Shown one piece after another: positions 4,059 through 5,409 of a stretch of 5,409 bases of DNA. The position numbers and the translations under genes are program-made. The stretch is from positions 1 through 5,409 of the forward strand of contig CAJVYT010000307.1 in assembly GCA_913009765.1 (NCBI GenBank), read 5' to 3'. The notes under the pieces were generated by a model, which worked only from the letters and a program-made list of their open reading frames with translations, did no database searches and had not been told where the DNA came from. The DNA comes from an uncultured candidate division Zixibacteria bacterium. GTDB lineage: Bacteria > Zixibacteria > MSB-5A5 > GN15 > FEB-12. Position 1 is the first letter of the stretch. Each line of letters starts with the position of its first letter.

Positions 4059-4289
4059 ATGCGTAGCATTCTCCAAATAGCCATTGAATACCTGACAGTC
4101 CTGTTCGGGCTAGTCATATTAGGATTTCTCATTATGGCCTCGACCAAGCTGGGCGGATTAATGAAAAGCTCCAATTTTTGGCTCGCAATTCTCCTGATAT
4201 TCATTGCTGCATTTCTCACTATCAATATCATTACAGATTTTACCTATTTTATACCACCAGAGGGGCATTTGTCCCACAGGGCCAATTAA
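4059..4289 (+). CDS. Two-helix membrane protein, reverse-oriented moron candidate
   Basis: The 76-residue product has two clear membrane spans, about 7-27 (IAIEYLTVLFGLVILGFLIMA) and 40-59 (FWLAILLIFIAAFLTINIIT). They are joined by a short basic, Gly-rich turn (STKLGGLMKSS), with a polar tail (PPEGHLSHRAN). That regular hairpin pattern is why I prefer it to the opposing - strand ORF at 4010-4231, which is Arg/Asn/Met-rich and reads like an antisense shadow. There is no ribosome binding site; the promoter at 4025-4053 would start transcription at or next to the ATG, so the mRNA would be leaderless. It converges with the large late gene, their stops overlapping at 4286-4289. Its role is unknown: possibly superinfection exclusion, a lysis regulator or a host-membrane factor. 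Confidence 0.5.
   Translation: MRSILQIAIEYLTVLFGLVILGFLIMASTKLGGLMKSSNFWLAILLIFIAAFLTINIITDFTYFIPPEGHLSHRAN
4246..4275 (-). promoter_or_regulatory. Weak candidate promoter toward the lysis genes
   Basis: On the - strand GGGACA (complement of 4270-4275, 4 of 6 to TTGACA) is followed by TATAAA (4248-4253, 16-base spacer) or TAAAAT (4246-4251, 18-base spacer). It would serve the - strand genes from 4007 leftward, which are otherwise cut off from the large late gene by 278 bases. The match is modest. Confidence 0.25.
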
Positions 4290-5214
4290 TCCAGCAACTT
4301 GGGGTTAATCTCAGAGTCCTTCCTATAGTCCAGTAGGCGCTGTTTTTTCTTCTTGATTAGGGCCTTATACTCAACCTTGATCTCCTTTCTCTGCTCAGGT
4401 GTCAGGTTCCGGTTCTTTAATTGAGCCGCCAGGGCCCGGCCAGATTGCTTAATCTCCCACCCCATTCGAGCGATATTCATCTTACGGGATTTCTTTGGCT
4501 CTATCGGGTACAGGTTTGTACCTACCAATCTCAGCATTGATTGGATCTCTGTGCCTACCGGGTCGCCATGCCTATCAACATAGCCCCTGGTGGTACGCAG
4601 AATGTGACCGGCAAAGCCTATGTCTGTCGCCCAGGTTGGCATGGCCATACGCCATAAATAAATCATTATGCTTGCTAGTTGTCGCGCCGGGGGGTCGCCC
4701 TTGTGGAAGATGTCTCTTTTGGTGAACGGGTCTTTGCCGGTTTTGATAGCAGCGATCAGGTCAGGGACAGGGCCGCCGAACATACCCGTGGTCTGGAATG
4801 CATTGGCAAACTCGCCCTTAGCTATCTCTTTGAATAGTTCCTCATACATCCCCCATGGTAGGTAGTAGCTGATGTCCAGGGCCTGCCACCGGCCGAACTT
4901 ATCCTTCCAGGGCAGGAACATGGCATGGCCCTTCTCTTGTAGCCAAAGGGGCAGGGACTTCCTTAACTGCAGGATGTCCTTTGTTTCAACATCATAATCG
5001 TCTGCGATCATTGCTGCTAACAGATACGGAATTAAATAATACGGCAACAATTTCCCGGGGCGCTTAAGGAAAGTCTCAAGCATTCTCGGAAAGACTTTGT
5101 AATAAAACGTCATAAACGGCACCCCGATAGGAGCATTGCGGAGGTACCGGACAGAAGGTGGAATAAGGCTGTAATCAAATAACCACTTCTGCGCTTCGAG
5201 GACAGCTTGTTCCT
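4286..5214 (-). CDS. C-terminal part of a large late-type phage protein (5'-truncated by the adapter junction)
   Basis: The frame ends at TAA (4286-4288) and stays open without a stop up to 5214, the last base before the adapter; 308 residues are visible. A GTG at 5120-5122 is in frame, but the preceding codons (EQAVLEAQKWLFDY...PPSVRYLRNAPIG) continue the same protein, so the gene really starts beyond the junction. The visible part has a hydrophobic helical stretch (KLLPYYLIPYLLAAMIADD) and aromatic-rich helices (YYLPWGMYEELFKEI). A glycine loop (TGMFGGPVPDLIAAIKTGKD) follows, then a very basic helical C-terminus ending in KALIKKKKQRLL. It resembles the C-terminal part of very large phage polyvalent or ejected virion proteins, but I cannot name a family. 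It is the most upstream gene of the - strand block. Confidence 0.75.
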
Positions 5215-5272
5215 AGATCGGAAGAGCGTCGTGTAGGGAAAGAGTGTAGATCTCGGTGGTCGCCGTATCATT
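5215..5272 (-). other. Illumina universal adapter (sequencing artefact)
   Basis: These 58 bases are the exact reverse complement of the Illumina TruSeq universal adapter: they begin AGATCGGAAGAGCGTCG and end GTCGCCGTATCATT. The matching - strand reading frame gives the familiar artefact peptide containing RRPPRSTLFPYTTLFRS, which pollutes many databases. It is not phage sequence and marks the end of trustworthy contig. Confidence 0.98.
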
Positions 5273-5409
5273 AAAAAAAAAAATAATATTAAAAAAATAA
5301 AAATCAAGTCGCATAAAACTACACTTGATTATATTCTCTATTCTGTGTGCGCTTGCGACTAGTCGATATACTTCAGTACGCTACCAGTTATCGACTCATT
5401 TCGTGTTTT
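5273..5409. other. A-rich and unplaceable tail after the adapter
   Basis: After the adapter come twelve A bases at 5271-5300 context broken by TAATATT and TAA, typical of a read running past the end of its template, and then about 110 bases of mixed sequence with no reading frame. It holds short perfect inverted repeats: AATCAAGT 5302-5309 with ACTTGATT 5323-5330, AGTCGATA 5361-5368 with TATCGACT 5389-5396, and the palindrome CGACTAGTCG 5356-5365. I see no gene here and would not treat it as part of the phage. Confidence 0.8.

Noticed and set aside
4010..4231. 73-residue - strand ORF opposite the two-helix membrane protein
   Set aside because: It has no ribosome binding site and an odd Arg/Asn/Met-rich composition expected from the antisense of a hydrophobic gene. 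It ends close to the next - strand start, so I keep it as an alternative in the findings rather than as a gene.
5110..5307. 65-residue - strand ORF containing RRPPRSTLFPYTTLFRS
   Set aside because: It is the translation of the adapter and the A-rich tail, a well-known contaminant peptide.

Overview
The window looks like a fragment of a tailed bacteriophage or prophage of a Gram-negative bacterium, ending in an assembly artefact. The phage call rests on a zinc amidase endolysin, an overlapping small membrane protein/lipoprotein pair that looks like i-spanin and o-spanin (which implies an outer membrane), runs of very short genes joined by ATGA overlaps, and the C-terminal part of a large late-type protein. 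I cannot name the host or the phage genus.

Left part (1-1339, + strand): five small, tightly packed genes of accessory/early type. They are the 3' part of a coiled-coil protein with a VPREPT-type tail, a 58-residue Cys/His protein, a 46-residue membrane peptide, and two uncharacterised proteins of about 72 residues. Most junctions overlap, so they look translationally coupled. They are followed by a perfect TATAAT box and by the most interesting locus, 1358-1795. There the first 25 nucleotides of a tRNA-Leu run straight into the ATG of a PD-(D/E)XK endonuclease of the group-I-intron type (I-Ssp6803I-like). The 3' end of a tRNA with a matching acceptor strand starts one base after that gene's stop codon. 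The anticodon half of the tRNA is missing, so the endonuclease sits in place of the middle of a tRNA gene.

Middle and right part (1796-5214, mostly - strand): a lysis region read right to left. In transcription order it holds the 3' end of a large late-type protein, a membrane-anchored coiled-coil protein, the amidase endolysin, two small membrane proteins (holin candidates), and finally the i-spanin and o-spanin candidates. Two + strand islands interrupt this order in the manner of phage morons. One is a two-helix membrane protein at 4059-4289 with a strong promoter that would give a leaderless mRNA. The other, at 2313-2770, is a promoter, a highly foldable RNA of about 160 nt, an intrinsic terminator, and a 72-residue gene with a perfect ribosome binding site.

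Right edge (5215-5409): 5215-5272 is exactly the reverse complement of the 58-nt Illumina universal adapter, followed by an A-rich tail and unplaceable sequence. This is not biology. The large protein gene stays open right up to the first adapter base, so its true upstream part has been lost.
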